From: Ceratotherium simum simum
Taxonomy: Eukaryota > Chordata > Mammalia > Perissodactyla > Rhinocerotidae
Reading direction: 5' to 3'
Length of the DNA stretch: 64,000 nt
Assembly (NCBI RefSeq): GCF_000283155.1
Contig: NW_004454240.1
Location: 2,257,727 to 2,321,726 of the forward strand
The notes under the pieces are model-generated. The model was not told the DNA's origin. It searched no databases and saw nothing but the letters and a program-made list of their open reading frames with translations. Below, in pieces: positions 11,616 to 24,400 of the stretch (position 1 is the stretch's first letter; each line of letters starts with the position of its first letter). The translations under genes were made by a program, and so were the position numbers.

Positions 11616-12159
11616 ATGTCTTATCTGTTTCTCTCATTTCTCCTGGCCAAGGCAAGGAAGACTAGGTAGATAGGATTGTTATGGTCCATTCATTTATAGC
11701 TATAATTCCTGAAAATAGTGCTGTGTAGCAGGAAAAGTCCTGGCTTTTGTGATCACCCCTTGTAAAGCAGAGTGTTGGGTTATTTCACAGTGCCGGGGTA
11801 GGAAGGAGAAAGCAAGCTCCAGCTGGTCTGGGGAGCTCTGATGCTGGGAAATTCACTGCCCAGATCAAAGGGAGATGACTAAGATCTCTCCATAAACCCA
11901 GGGACCCACAGCTGACCCCCTCCCCCCACCCTTAAGAAAAGCAGCTGATACCAATATTTCTGCACAGCCTCATGTAATAGAAGGGACTTTTATTATTTTT
12001 TAGAGAGAATTCATACAGTCATTGATTATACAGAGCCATTTCTCAGTACTTTTCTTTCCACTTAAGAAAATGGAATACACCATGATGAGGATAATAATGC
12101 CAAAACAAGACTGCTGGCTCATCATCTAGGATACAAATACACACTTAATTGTTTGACAC

Positions 12160-12165
12160 TTTATT
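12160..12165 (-). terminator. IGBP1: IGBP1 poly(A) signal AATAAA
   Basis: tttatt on the plus strand reads AATAAA in the gene direction, 134 bases past the stop codon. Cleavage would be expected near 12140. Context ttcAATAAAgtgtcaa. Confidence 0.75.
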
Positions 12166-12298
12166 GAACGCAAAGCATGATTAAGCGTCTTTGCTTTTGT
12201 TGTACACAGCTGAAGCAGGAACCCAGGGAGGGGAAGACCACACAGCTTTCCTTGGTGGGGAAAATGGTGCGCCCCCACAGTCCCATCTTGTGGGACGA
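12166..12298 (-). other. IGBP1: IGBP1 3' untranslated region
   Basis: Short 3'UTR between the stop codon and the poly(A) signal. The ORFs on either strand here overlap the end of the coding exon and are shadows. Confidence 0.7.
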
Positions 12299-12444
12299 CT
12301 AACCCATGTTCTGTCGGTTGCCATAGCCCCTAGGATGGGTGTCCTTCCAGTCATCCCATTCCCGAGCTCTGTGGAGTGTTTGCTCATCATCTTCTTCCTC
12401 CTTTTGTTCCTGATCTTTCCATTGCTGAGCTGCTCTCGTGAGCT
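12299..12444 (-). CDS. IGBP1: IGBP1 coding exon 6 (C terminus)
   Basis: Acceptor tttggcag|AGCTC. Encodes residues 293-339, [20 protein letters not shown] then [20 protein letters not shown] and GNRQNMG-stop. The last 30 residues match the human protein as I know it. The segment [11 protein letters not shown] is more divergent than its surroundings. Stop TAG at 12301-12299. Confidence 0.97.
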
Positions 12445-15400
12445 CTGCCAAAGTGGAAAAATGAGAAAGCAGGGGTGAGAAAGTGAGGGAATGTCTGGGG
12501 CCTCAACTCCACTCTGAACACAACCACATATAGTGAGAACAAGGAATCTAGCAGCCCACCCTGGGGCCAGCAGAAGTGGGGAGTACTTATATTACTTAAC
12601 AGATGACATGTTAAATAACAGTAAGAAAGGATGCTGAGTAGTTTTCACAAGAAGGAAAAACATAAAAGTTGCCCCTCAGAATGAATTCTATTTTGGGAAA
12701 GAATTCTTGCTAAAATGGCCAACACCGCCTCCCCAAACAAAAAACAAAAAACCAACCAACCAACCAGCCAAACCCTAGCAAACCAAAAACACTCAAGTAA
12801 AAAATATTTATGATTTTATGATTTGTGATATGCCAAGGAGGTGGGACTGCAGGTGACTTTTTCTCCTCCATCCGTTTCCTTTATTACAGTTATACAATTT
12901 TCTGTGTAAAATTGGAAATCACGGGGCAGTGGAACCTACCAGAAAAGAATATCTCTGTTATTTTGCATGTGTTTGGAACACAGTCTGAGGTCCAAATGGC
13001 ACTTGTTATGCAGTGTACACCCAAAAGGAATTAAACCAATTGCTTTATCTCTCTTTTGCATTCATTTTTTTTCCTTTGCAAGGTAAAGGAGCATTTCCCG
13101 GCTACCCTGAGTTTGCCCATGAGAAATATTTTCATTACTATGATGAAAAATGAAATATATGGGGATCTGATCTCTTCTAACAACTTAGGAGTCTTGTGCT
13201 CTTTTGTTTTAACCCTTTAATTGTAAAATAAAAGATACTAAAAATCACACAAAAATATATATAACAAGTTTTTATAAGGCTATACCTTGATAGCCTCCAC
13301 TTGGGTCAAGAAATAGATCTGTACCCATGTCAAAAGCCTCTCCAGGAGCATCTTCCAAATCACAACTGCCTTCTACCCCCAAAGGTAACCACTATACCAC
13401 CTTTTATAGTAATAACTTCCTGGAGTTTATTATAGCTTTATTACCCAAATGTGCACCTCTAGACACTAGAGCTGTTCATTTGTACATTCAATTGTTGCTC
13501 AATGATTTTTAGTACAGAGTTGTGCAACCATCACCATAATCCAATTAAAAAAAGATTTTTATCACCCCAAAAAGATCCCTTGTGCACATTTACAGTTAAT
13601 CCCCATTCCTTCCCTGCCCCCAGCCCCTGACAATCACTAATCTACCTTCTGTCTCTATGGATTTGCCAATTCTGGAAATTTCATATAAACCGAATCAAGC
13701 AATATGTGGTCTTTTGTGTCTGACTTCTTTCATTTGGCACAATGTTTCTGAGGTTAGTCTTGCCCATTTAAAAATATTTTGATATCTTTTTAATCTACAT
13801 GTTCCTCTTCCACCCCGTTCTGTCCTTACAAGTGATCTATTGAAGAAGCTGGGGTATTTGACCTGAGAGTTTCCCCAAATCTGGATTTTGCTGATTGCAT
13901 AGTCATGATGTAGTCCAACATGTTCTGTATTTCTGAAGATTGGCAAGTGGATACAGAGGCTTAATCTGACTCAGGGGTGATCCCTTTGGCATGATTATAG
14001 GTGGTGCTGTGTTCTCTCATCAGGTGGCACATAATATCTGCGTCTCATGTGTGGTGATGCTAGCAGCTGTTTGTGTTCTATGCCTAGATTCACTCATTTT
14101 CCAGGGGTTTCAGAAAGGTAATATTCTTATCCTTACCATTCTTTTTTATTAACTGGAATGCTTTTATAAAGAGAAGCTTCCCCTCATCTACTACTATTTA
14201 GTCACCTGGGAAAAAAGACAAGATCAATACTTGATTCTTTCACTTTATTTACTACTTCTTAAGATAATAAATTGGTTCTTTATCATCCTCTGAAATTGAA
14301 CAATTTTTGTTTTTAAATATAATTATGAACTCATGGATTTAAACATATTTGATGGGTTTCAACCAACCGCACTGATTTCTAAAAAATATTTAAATAAACT
14401 TTTAAATTTTACAACAGTTTTAGATTTACAGAAAAATTGAGAAGACAGTATAGAGTTCCTATACAGTGACGAGATTTTCACATATTGAGGTATATGGGGT
14501 AACTATTTGGGTTCAAAACTGGTTTGGCTTGAACTAAAAAACCTGACTTATGGCCTATCAAACATACATTGTACATCTGCTTAACCATTCGAGTAAAGAA
14601 TACACTCTCTTAAGACAAGAATGCATACTTCCCCTCCTACGCCCTATTGGTAACGCCCTACTGGTAACACCCAATGCCCCATTGGTAACCCCCCATTAGT
14701 CCCTTTCCTGACATCACAGTCACGTTGACCTGTTAATTTGCAATTGAATACCTCTTTGAAACTTTGATGAAAATGTATCCTGGGTGTGTTTAATGTATAT
14801 TCTTTGTTCTAAAAGGATATAAGACTGGACTGTAAACCACGCCTCTCCAGAACGCTTTCTAAGGCCTTCCCGGGTTATAATCCTCACTCTGGCTCAAGTA
14901 AACTCACCTTATTTCTCTTATCTATAGAACGGTTATTGGTTATTTTGCATCGACAACATCTGTACCCAATCTCCCTGATTGTTAACATCTTACATTACTA
15001 GGGTTCTGTGTCACAACTAACGAACCAATACTGATATGTTATTAACAACGAAAGTCCATAGTTTATTCAGATTTCCTTAGGTTTTACCTAATGTCCTTTT
15101 TCGGTTCCAGGATCCCATCCAGAACACCACATTACATTTAGTCCTCTGTCTCCTTGGTCCCCTCTTGGCTGTTAAGAATTTCTCAGACTTCCCTTGTTTT
15201 TACTACCTCAATAGTTTTGAGGAGTACTTCTCAGGTATTTTGCAGAATGTCCCTCAATTTGGGGTTGCCTGATGCTTTCCTCATAATTAGACTGGAGTTA
15301 TGGGTTTTGGAGGAGAATACTGCAGAGGTGAAGTGTCCTTCTCACCACACCAAATCACGGCTACACAGCATCCCCATGACTTATCGCCGCTGACGTTAAC

Positions 15401-18400
15401 CGGAAACACCCGATTAAGGAAGGGTTTGTAGAGTTCCCAACTGTAAAGTCCCTCTTCTCCCTCCTTCCATGCTGCAGTCTTTGGCAGCAAGTCACTAAAC
15501 ACAGCCCACACCTAAGGGGTGAGGAGTTATGTTCCACCTCCTTGAGACAGGAGTATATACACAAATTATTTGGAATTTTTCTGTAGGGGAGATTTGTCTC
15601 TCCTCCCCCATTTATTTATTTAATCATTTATTTCTATCACTATAGCCTCATGGATATTTATTTTATTCCGTGTGTTATAATTCAATACTGTTATTCTCCT
15701 GCTCAAATTCTTCCAGTTTTGGCCAGGGAGAGTTCTTTCAGCTGGCCCTGTGTCCCACTAACATACCTCATTTTTTTTTTTTTGAGTACTTCTTTATTTT
15801 CTACTACTACAAGATGTTTCAGGTACATTTTGTATATTCCCTGCCCCAGCTCTAGAATCAGCCATTTCTCTAAGGAACTCTGGTTCCTTTAATTGGAGAA
15901 TGGTATTAGAAACCAAGATTTGGGCACTCAATGTGCTCATTGCTACTGGTCATTATCCTTTTTGAAGCCAAACTGTCTGGCCAGTGGAAACATCTTCAAA
16001 TGGGCTTCTGAGTCTTTTTGATATGACCTTAGTAGTGTTTGAAAGCTTCTTCCCTATCTTTTGACAAGATGTTCCAAGCTCATCTTTTATATTTCCTGTC
16101 CTAGACTTGGAATTAGCTATTTCTCTAAGACATCTTGGTTTCTTTTAATGGGAATGGTATTTTAAGACCACAATCAGGATTACTAGGTATGCTCACTACT
16201 ACTGGGCTGGTCATTGTTTCTGAGCCCTTTCAGTGGATAAAGCAAAGGGGTGTGTGTGTGTGTATTTACTTTTAAATAAAATTTCTCATGAGTTCATATT
16301 CAGGACTATAGGGTTGTTTTATTTCTAACAAACTCTTTTGAATTACATCTGTATTCTCCCACACTAAACGTCTTAGTTATCAAAGACAGAGGATGATAGG
16401 ATTCAAATATTTCATAATTACTCATTTGTATTATCTCACATTACACACAGCCTTGGAGTAACACTAATATTGTCACCAATATAATTACTGAAGACAGTTC
16501 CTTTTTAGCATATGCTTTCCCCATTTCTCCATTTTAGAAAATAGTGGTACTCTATCTACGTTATCTGAGCACTGAGCACATAAGCATTACATACTCTACT
16601 CTTTCCCTTTTAACTCTCACTTAGTCTTAGTCCTACAAGTAACTATATATTTAACACTTGCCACCAGTCCTTATGTCAATGTCTCTCATCATTTTGGTTG
16701 TCTGAAGCTCATTCTCTAGCAAATTCCTACGGAAGGGATCATGGGAACAATATTTCTTGAGCTCCTGCACGTTGATAAATGTCTATACCCTTCATACTTA
16801 AAAGTCAGTTTTACCAGATATAATGTCCTTGGCTCACATTTCTTCCCCTTGAGTATCTTAAATACGTTACTCCATTTTCTTCTGGCATATAGTGTTGGTG
16901 TCAAAAAGTTTGAGGGTGATCTAATTTTCTTTCCTTTATAAATCACCTGTGTTTGCTGAAATGTCCAAAGCACTTTTTCCTTTTCTTTAAAGTCTAGTAA
17001 TTTTATTATATTATCCATATGCCAGGTCTTTGCTATCTTTAATATTTGTCACTTTTTCTCGAATCCTGTTTAACTTTCTTTTTGATTTAAAACATTTTCC
17101 TTCTTTTACCTTAGTAAGGCATTTTCTGTTGTGTTCACTTATTCTTATTTTCTTCTGGTTTAGCCTTCATTTCTGAAATGATTCTTTCTTATTTTCCCCA
17201 AGTTGTCACACATTTCTGAGTTTTTCTAATCCTGCTTTATATTGTTCTTCCATGTTTTACATAATTTTCTTAATGTCTTCTGATTAATTTTTAAACAGTA
17301 CATTTTAGATTTGCTGTTTTTTGAGTGTCTCTTTCTGGAATGCTTTTGATTCTATCTTTTCTTTCCCTTATGATAATTTTGTGTGGGATTTGACTTTGAT
17401 AATTTTCTGTTCATTTTTTTACAGCTTTATTGAGATGTATTTCACATACCATAAAATGTACCCATTTAAAGTGTACAGTTCAGTGGGTTTTAGTATATTC
17501 AGAGTTGTGCAACCATCACCACAATCTGTTGTTCATTCTTATGTGTGATAAGTTTTCCTTAACTTTTAGAAAGAAGTATGGTTCAGGGTAGCTTTTCTAA
17601 CTTCACAGAGGCTCCCTCTCTGCTCTTTTTATGTATGTGAAAGAAATAGAATGACTTGCTTGATTAGAGTTCTTGGTTCTGGTTTTCTCTCCCACTTTTA
17701 TCTGGACCTTCTCTTTCCTTCTTCTTTATTGTCCCTGTTTTGCTCAACTGCAATTCTATTCTCAGCCAATTTCTCCTCAGTGTGGGACCCTGTCCCAGAA
17801 AGGGGATCTGGTGGGTCATTTTCAAGAGTTCATTAAGCATTTGACTACTCCATCCCTTTCAGACCTTCTGTCCACAGGTCCCATGTACTGACTCAGTGTT
17901 TATTGGAGGGTAAAAACCCTCCCGTTTCGTTTCAACTACTGTTCTTCAATTGAACTGCCATGCTTTTTATTGAACACCTGTTTGCTGTTTTGGAGTTCTC
18001 CCGTTTATCAGGTCTTTCAGATGGTCTGTCAACTCTTTTAGCTTTCTCCTAAACAGATGCCAATCACTTGTCGATCTTGTGGCTATGACTGATTCGCCCT
18101 TCTAATTTGAAGGTTTATTCCATTTACATTTAAGATAATTACTGATATGGCTGGACTGGGATCTACCATCCTGCTATTGGTCTTCTGTTCATCTCATCTG
18201 TCTTTTGCTCCTCTGCTCGTTCTTTCTTGCCTCTTCCCTTTTTTTTTTTGTGAGAAAGATCAGCCCTGGGCTAACATCCATGCCAATCCTCCTCTTTTTG
18301 CTGAGGAAGATTGGCCCTGGGCTAACAACCGTGCCCATCTTCCTCTACTTTATATGAGACGCCACCACAGTATGGCTTGACAAGCGGTGCGTCAGTGTGC

Positions 18401-21400
18401 GCCTGGGATCTGAACCCATGAACCACGGGCCGTCGAAGCGGAGCACGTGTACTTAACTACTGCACCACCAGGCCGGCCCCTTGCCTTTTCCCTTTTAATT
18501 TCTCTATTGACTTTACAGCTTTGTCTCTATGTGTTATTTTTTTTAAATAGACTTTATTTTTTAGAGCAGTTTTAGGTTTACAGTCAAATTAAATGGAAAG
18601 TACTGTGTTCCCATATATCCCCTGCCCCCACACAGGCATAGCCTCCCCTGCTATCAACATCCTGCACCATGGTGGTACATTTGTTACAATCAATGAACCT
18701 ACATTGACACATCATTATCACCCAAAGTCCACAGTTTACACTAAGCTTCACTCTTGGTGTTGTACATTCTATGGGTTTGGAAAAATGTATAATGACATGA
18801 ATCCACCATTATAGTATTATACGGAATAGTTTCACTACCCTAAAAATCTTCTGTGTTCCATCTATTCATCCCTCCTTCTCCTCCAACCCCTGGCAACCAC
18901 TGATCCTTTTACTATCTCCATAGTTTCACCTTTTCCAGAATGTCACATAGCTGGAATTTTACAGTATGCAACCTTTTCAGATTGGCTTCTTTCACTTAGT
19001 AATATGCATTTAAGTTTCCTCTATGTCTTTTTATGGCTTGATAGCTCATTTCTTTTTAGTAATGAATACTATCCATTGTCCAGATATGCCACAGTTACTT
19101 ATCCATTCACCTACTGAGGGCATCTTGGTTGCTTCCAAGTTTTGGCAATTATAAACAAAGCTGCTATAACCATTTGTCTGCAGGTTTTTGGGTGGACCTA
19201 AGTTTTCAACTCATTTGGGTAAATACCAAGGAGCATGACTGCTGAATTATATGGTAAGAGTATGTCTAGTTTTGTAAAAAACTGACAAACTGTCTTCCAA
19301 AGTGGCTGTACCATTCTGCATTCCCACCAGCAGTGAATGAGAGTCCCTGTTGCTCCACATCCATGGCAGCATTTGGTGGTGTCAGTGTTTTGGATTTTGG
19401 CCGTTCTAATAGGGGTGTAGCAGTATCATTGTTGTTTTAACTTGCAATTCCCTAATGACATATGATGTTGAGCATCTTTTCATATGCTTATTTGCCCTCT
19501 GTATATCTTCTTTGGTGAGGTGTCTGTTCAGGTCTTTTGCCCATTTTTTAACTGGGGTGTTTGTTTCCTTATTGTTGAGTGAGTTTTAAGAATTGTTTGT
19601 ATATTTTGGATAACAGTCTTTTATCAGATGTGTCTTTTACAAATATTTTCCGCCAGTCTCTGGCTTGTCTTCTCATTCTCTTGATGCATTATTTTTTAAG
19701 TGGTTGCTCTAGGTAATACAATATTCATCCTTAACTTCTCAGTCTACCTAGAGTTAATATTGTACGATGTGGTAGGTAATCTCAAAGATGGAGCCCAATG
19801 ATCCCAGCCTCCTGGTATTTATGCTCTTATATAGTCCCCTCCCACACTGTATCAGGGTTGATCTCTGTGACCAATAGAACATGGAAGAAGTCATGGTATG
19901 TCACTTCCAACAGTAGGTTATAAAAGATACTGAGGCTTCTATATTGCATGTTCTCTCTCAGATCATTCATTCTGGGGAAAGGAAGTTCTCAAGCTGTAAG
20001 CATCTCTATGGAGAGACCCACATGGGGAGGCCTCCTGCCAAGAGTCACGTGAATGAGCTGCAAGAGAATCCTCCAGCATCAGTCAAGCTTTCAGAAGACT
20101 GCAGCCCCACCTGACAGCTTGACTGCAACCTCAAGAGATACTAAGCCAGAACCACCCAGTTAAGTTGCTCCTAGATTCCTCACCCTCAGAATCTGTGTGA
20201 GACAACAAATGTTTATTATTTTAAGTTGGTAAGTTTTGGAGTAATTTATTACACAGCAATAGATAATAGGCATCACTTCACATAAAACAGAAGAATCTCA
20301 CAAAAACATAGTTCCATTTACCCCGTCCTTATTGCTATAGCTGTTCTATGTATTACATCTACATACATTATAAGCCTCACAGGACAATATTATAATTTTT
20401 GCTTTAAGAAGCTATATGTAGTTTTAAAAAGCTGAGAGGGGGAGACAGTCCTTTGTATTTACCCACATAATTACCATTTCTGCTGCTCTTCATTCCTTCT
20501 TGAATATCCAACTTTCCATCTGGCATCATTCCCTTCAGCCTGAAGAACTTCCCTCAGCATTTCTCATAATGCCAGTTTCCTGGTGAAGAATTCTTTTAGC
20601 TTGCATTTATCTGAAAATGTCTTAACTCTGCCTTCATTTCTATGGATATTTTCACTGGATATAAGATTCCAGGATGACAGGATTTTCCCCCAACACTTTA
20701 AAGATGTTGCTCCACTGTCTCTGGCTCCCACTGTTTGTAACGGGAAATCAGCAACAATTCATATCATTGTTCTTCTATATGTAATGTATACTTTATCTCT
20801 GGCTGCTTTCAGGATTTTCTCTTTTTCTTTGGTTTTCAGCAGTTTGATTACCATGTGCCTATGTGTGCTTTTCTTTGTATTTCAACTGTTTGAGGCTTGC
20901 TGAAATTTCTTAATCTGTAAATTTGTGTTTAACAGATTTGGGGAAAATTTCAGCCATTATTTCTTCAAATATTTTTTTCTGGCCCCTTCTCTCTCTTTCT
21001 CCTCCCCTACCGGTATTCCAATTGTACATATGCTAGACCTTGTTACATTGCTCCACAGATCACTGAAGCTCTGTTTACTTTTTTCCAATCTGTTTTATTT
21101 TTCTAATTGGCTAATTTGTATTGATCTATCTTCAAGTTACCCAGCACTTTCTTCTGTCATTGCCAATCTGCTATTAAGCTCATCCAATGATTTTTAAACT
21201 TCAGATATTGTATTTTTCAGTTCCAGAATTTGTGTGTAATTTGTATTTCTCTGCTGAGATTTCCTATCTTTTCATTCATTACAAGCTAATTGTCCCCTCT
21301 GCCCTTGAGCACAGAAATAAGCTGCTTTAAAGTCCTTGTCTGCTAATTCCAACATCTGAGTCATCTTGGGGTTGGTCTCCCTTTTTGGCTTTTCCTCTTG

Positions 21401-24400
21401 CGTATAAGTCACATTTTCCTTTTTTTTTTTTCATATGTATAGTAGTTTAGGATTGAATCTCAGACTTTGTGAATGGTATGTTGTAGAGATTCTGAATTTT
21501 GTTTCATTCCTCTAAAGAGTATTGATTTTTCATTTTAGCAGGCAGTTAATTTGTCTAGAACCAAAATTCCAAATTCTATCTCCTCTGCATTGGGCAGCAG
21601 CTAAATTCTTCATTCAGTTATTTGAGCTCTAGCTAGGGTACTTGGAGTCTATCCTGTGCATGCATAGCTTAGCAGTCAGCTAGAGACTGGGGCAGGGTTT
21701 ATATAAAGAATTAGGGCTCCTCCTCTGTGGTTCTCTCCTTTCTGGGATATCTTCTCTCACTTTTCACTTGCTATAGTCACCCTGAACTCTGTTCTCTCAT
21801 TCCTCAACCAATAAGACTGCAAGTTTCTTTTTTTTTTTTTATTAGTTTTATTTTTTTATTTTTATTTTATTTNNNNNNNNNNNNNNNNNNNNNNNNNNNN
21901 NNNNNNNNNNNNNNNNNNNNNNNNNNNNNNNNNNNNNNNNNNNNNNNNNNNNNNNNNNNNNNNNNNNNNNNNAAGATCAGTCCTGAGCTAACATCCATGC
22001 TAATCCTCCTCTTTTTTTTTGCTGAGGAAGACCGGCTCTGAGCTAACATCTATTGCCAACCCTCCTCCTTTTTTTTCCCCAAAGCCCCAGTAGATAGGTG
22101 TATGTGACAGTTGCACATCCTTCTAGTTGCTGTATGTGGGACGTGGCCTCAGCATGGCCAGAGAAGCGGTGTGTCGGTGCACGCCCAGGATCTGAACCTG
22201 GGCCGCCAGTGGCGGAATGCGCGCAGTTAAACGCTAAGCCACGGGGCCGGCCCAGACTGCAAGTTTCTATCCAAGTTTTACCTACCCTCACATCACAGCA
22301 GCTGCAGCCTGCCTACGGGTGAAAAGCTATAAAAAACAAGAAACTCTTTCAAGTGACCACTCTTCTTTTTTCTGTGCTATAGTGGAAACGGCACTGGAAC
22401 TGGGAATTTGAAGGCCTAAACTAAAATCCTAGCCTGGCCACTTTGTAGCTATGTTAACTTTAGGTTAGTCAGTTCTCAGACTTCATTTCCTCATCTTAAA
22501 ATGGGGATAAGAATGTCTGCTTCATGGGGTTGTTAAAGAGGATCAAATGAGATAATACATGAGATAAAGAAAGTGAGGCTCAGAGGGGCTAGATGATGTC
22601 CTATCTATTAAGTGGTAGGAGTAATGGGTTACCCCAGGTCTGTCCATACTTTTTCTGCTATACCATATTGCTTCCATCTTTCTAACATCAACCCTTTCCA
22701 CCTTTCCCTTCCAAAGACACCTCCAAGTACTTACTACTATGATCTAATTACCAAGTTGGGCACCAAGAATAGAGGAAGTTAAAGTCCCCACCCTCAAGAA
22801 ATTCCAAGTACTATTCCTTTCTAAGTGTTGACTTCCCTCTGGTCTACATCTGCTTTTGGTTGCTCTCCAGTGCCTTCAGGTAGTTGTTTTGTTATATTTT
22901 GTAAATTGTTATCTGTAGGAAGGGTTGCCCTGATACAACCTACTCTGCCATTACCAGAAGCAGAACTGCTATCCATGGATTTTTGGTTTTTCTATCTAGC
23001 TGCTCAGTCTGTTTTTATGCCATGATATTTGGAGAGATTCAAAAACTATGTTGCCACTGCCCCATCCTCCCAGAATCATCTGCTATTTATTTTAACAATA
23101 AATAAAATAAAATACTGCCTAGAATCTATTACTCAGAATCTTTGTCCAGATTACTTCTGCTCCTAAAGGGCAACAATACTTGGTCTGAATTTAATTGCTG
23201 GGATTAAGGAACCAGTAGTATAACTACTTTCCTCCTACCCCTTCATACCTGGTGTTGTCTTGGCTATTCCCTGATCTGGTAATGCTCCATATTTCTGATG
23301 CTGCTCATACCAGTCATTCACCGTCATAGTTGCCAGACTTGGATAACCAGCTCCAAATACTCTGCAAGAATCATATTGCATTTAGAAAACTAAACATAAA
23401 TAGCACAATAAAAAAGCCTTTTTCTTTAGTGACAAAGCCTGTGTCTGTTTCATCCTTGCTCCCCTACCCAGCTATCTTCTGTGGAGTTGTGCAAACCCCT
23501 GTGAGGATATGTAAAAAGAAGCATCCAGGAAGGGGCATTAAAGTCAAGAGCTTTCATGAGAAGATAAATAGCCCAGGATCATCTCCCAAGAAGCAACTCC
23601 AGAGGCAAATGCCCCACAGAGCAGTGAAGATACTGTGGAAGGGGTATTTAGAGTTGGTAGGTCTAAAAGGTACACAGAGGAAGGAGACTCTCCTGCGACC
23701 CTATGGAAAAGCATCTCAAGACCTCAGAATTAAAACCTAGATAGGCAAACATGTCCTTTTGAGAATTGTAGTCAAAGGCAATAATAATGGGAAACAATTT
23801 TAAAGTATACAATTCTCCATTAGATTCCTTTTTTCTTTCTCTTTATTTTTGTTGGTTTTCTTTCGAGCCTATTTTTAAGCTCAAGTTTGTGAGAGAAATC
23901 TCTGATGAAGACAGACACAGAGAAAGTATTACAAGAGATTAACATCCCTTTGATGAAAGAACAGCCCCCACAGGTAAAGCCTTGACCTTTTAACAATGCC
24001 CATTCTGTCTGTTACTCATCCACTGCAACTGAACCATAAAGCCAGAGGGCCTGCAAAGGCAATCCACTTTTTAGTTACTACCTACTTGGCTTGGGCTACG
24101 TTCCGAGTGAGAATGAAGGGTTTCATTGGAGGCCTGTCCTGATGAGATGAGTGAGAAGTTGATGCCTAAAAAGGAAATTACTTATCAGAAGCACATGTGC
24201 CATTTTTCCCACCCCACTATGCAGGCAGGCTTTTAAGTCTTCAGGTGCTTGAAAAGCCCTAGATTCAAAATTTACCCACTTCCTATTCATCAATCTCTAA
24301 GATATAGCAGCAGAATACTAACGGTGGAGGCTGCTTAGCTCTTCCTGAGGAGGCCTGAGTACCTTAGTGAAAAAGGAGGAAGAGAAAGCTCTCCCAGGAA

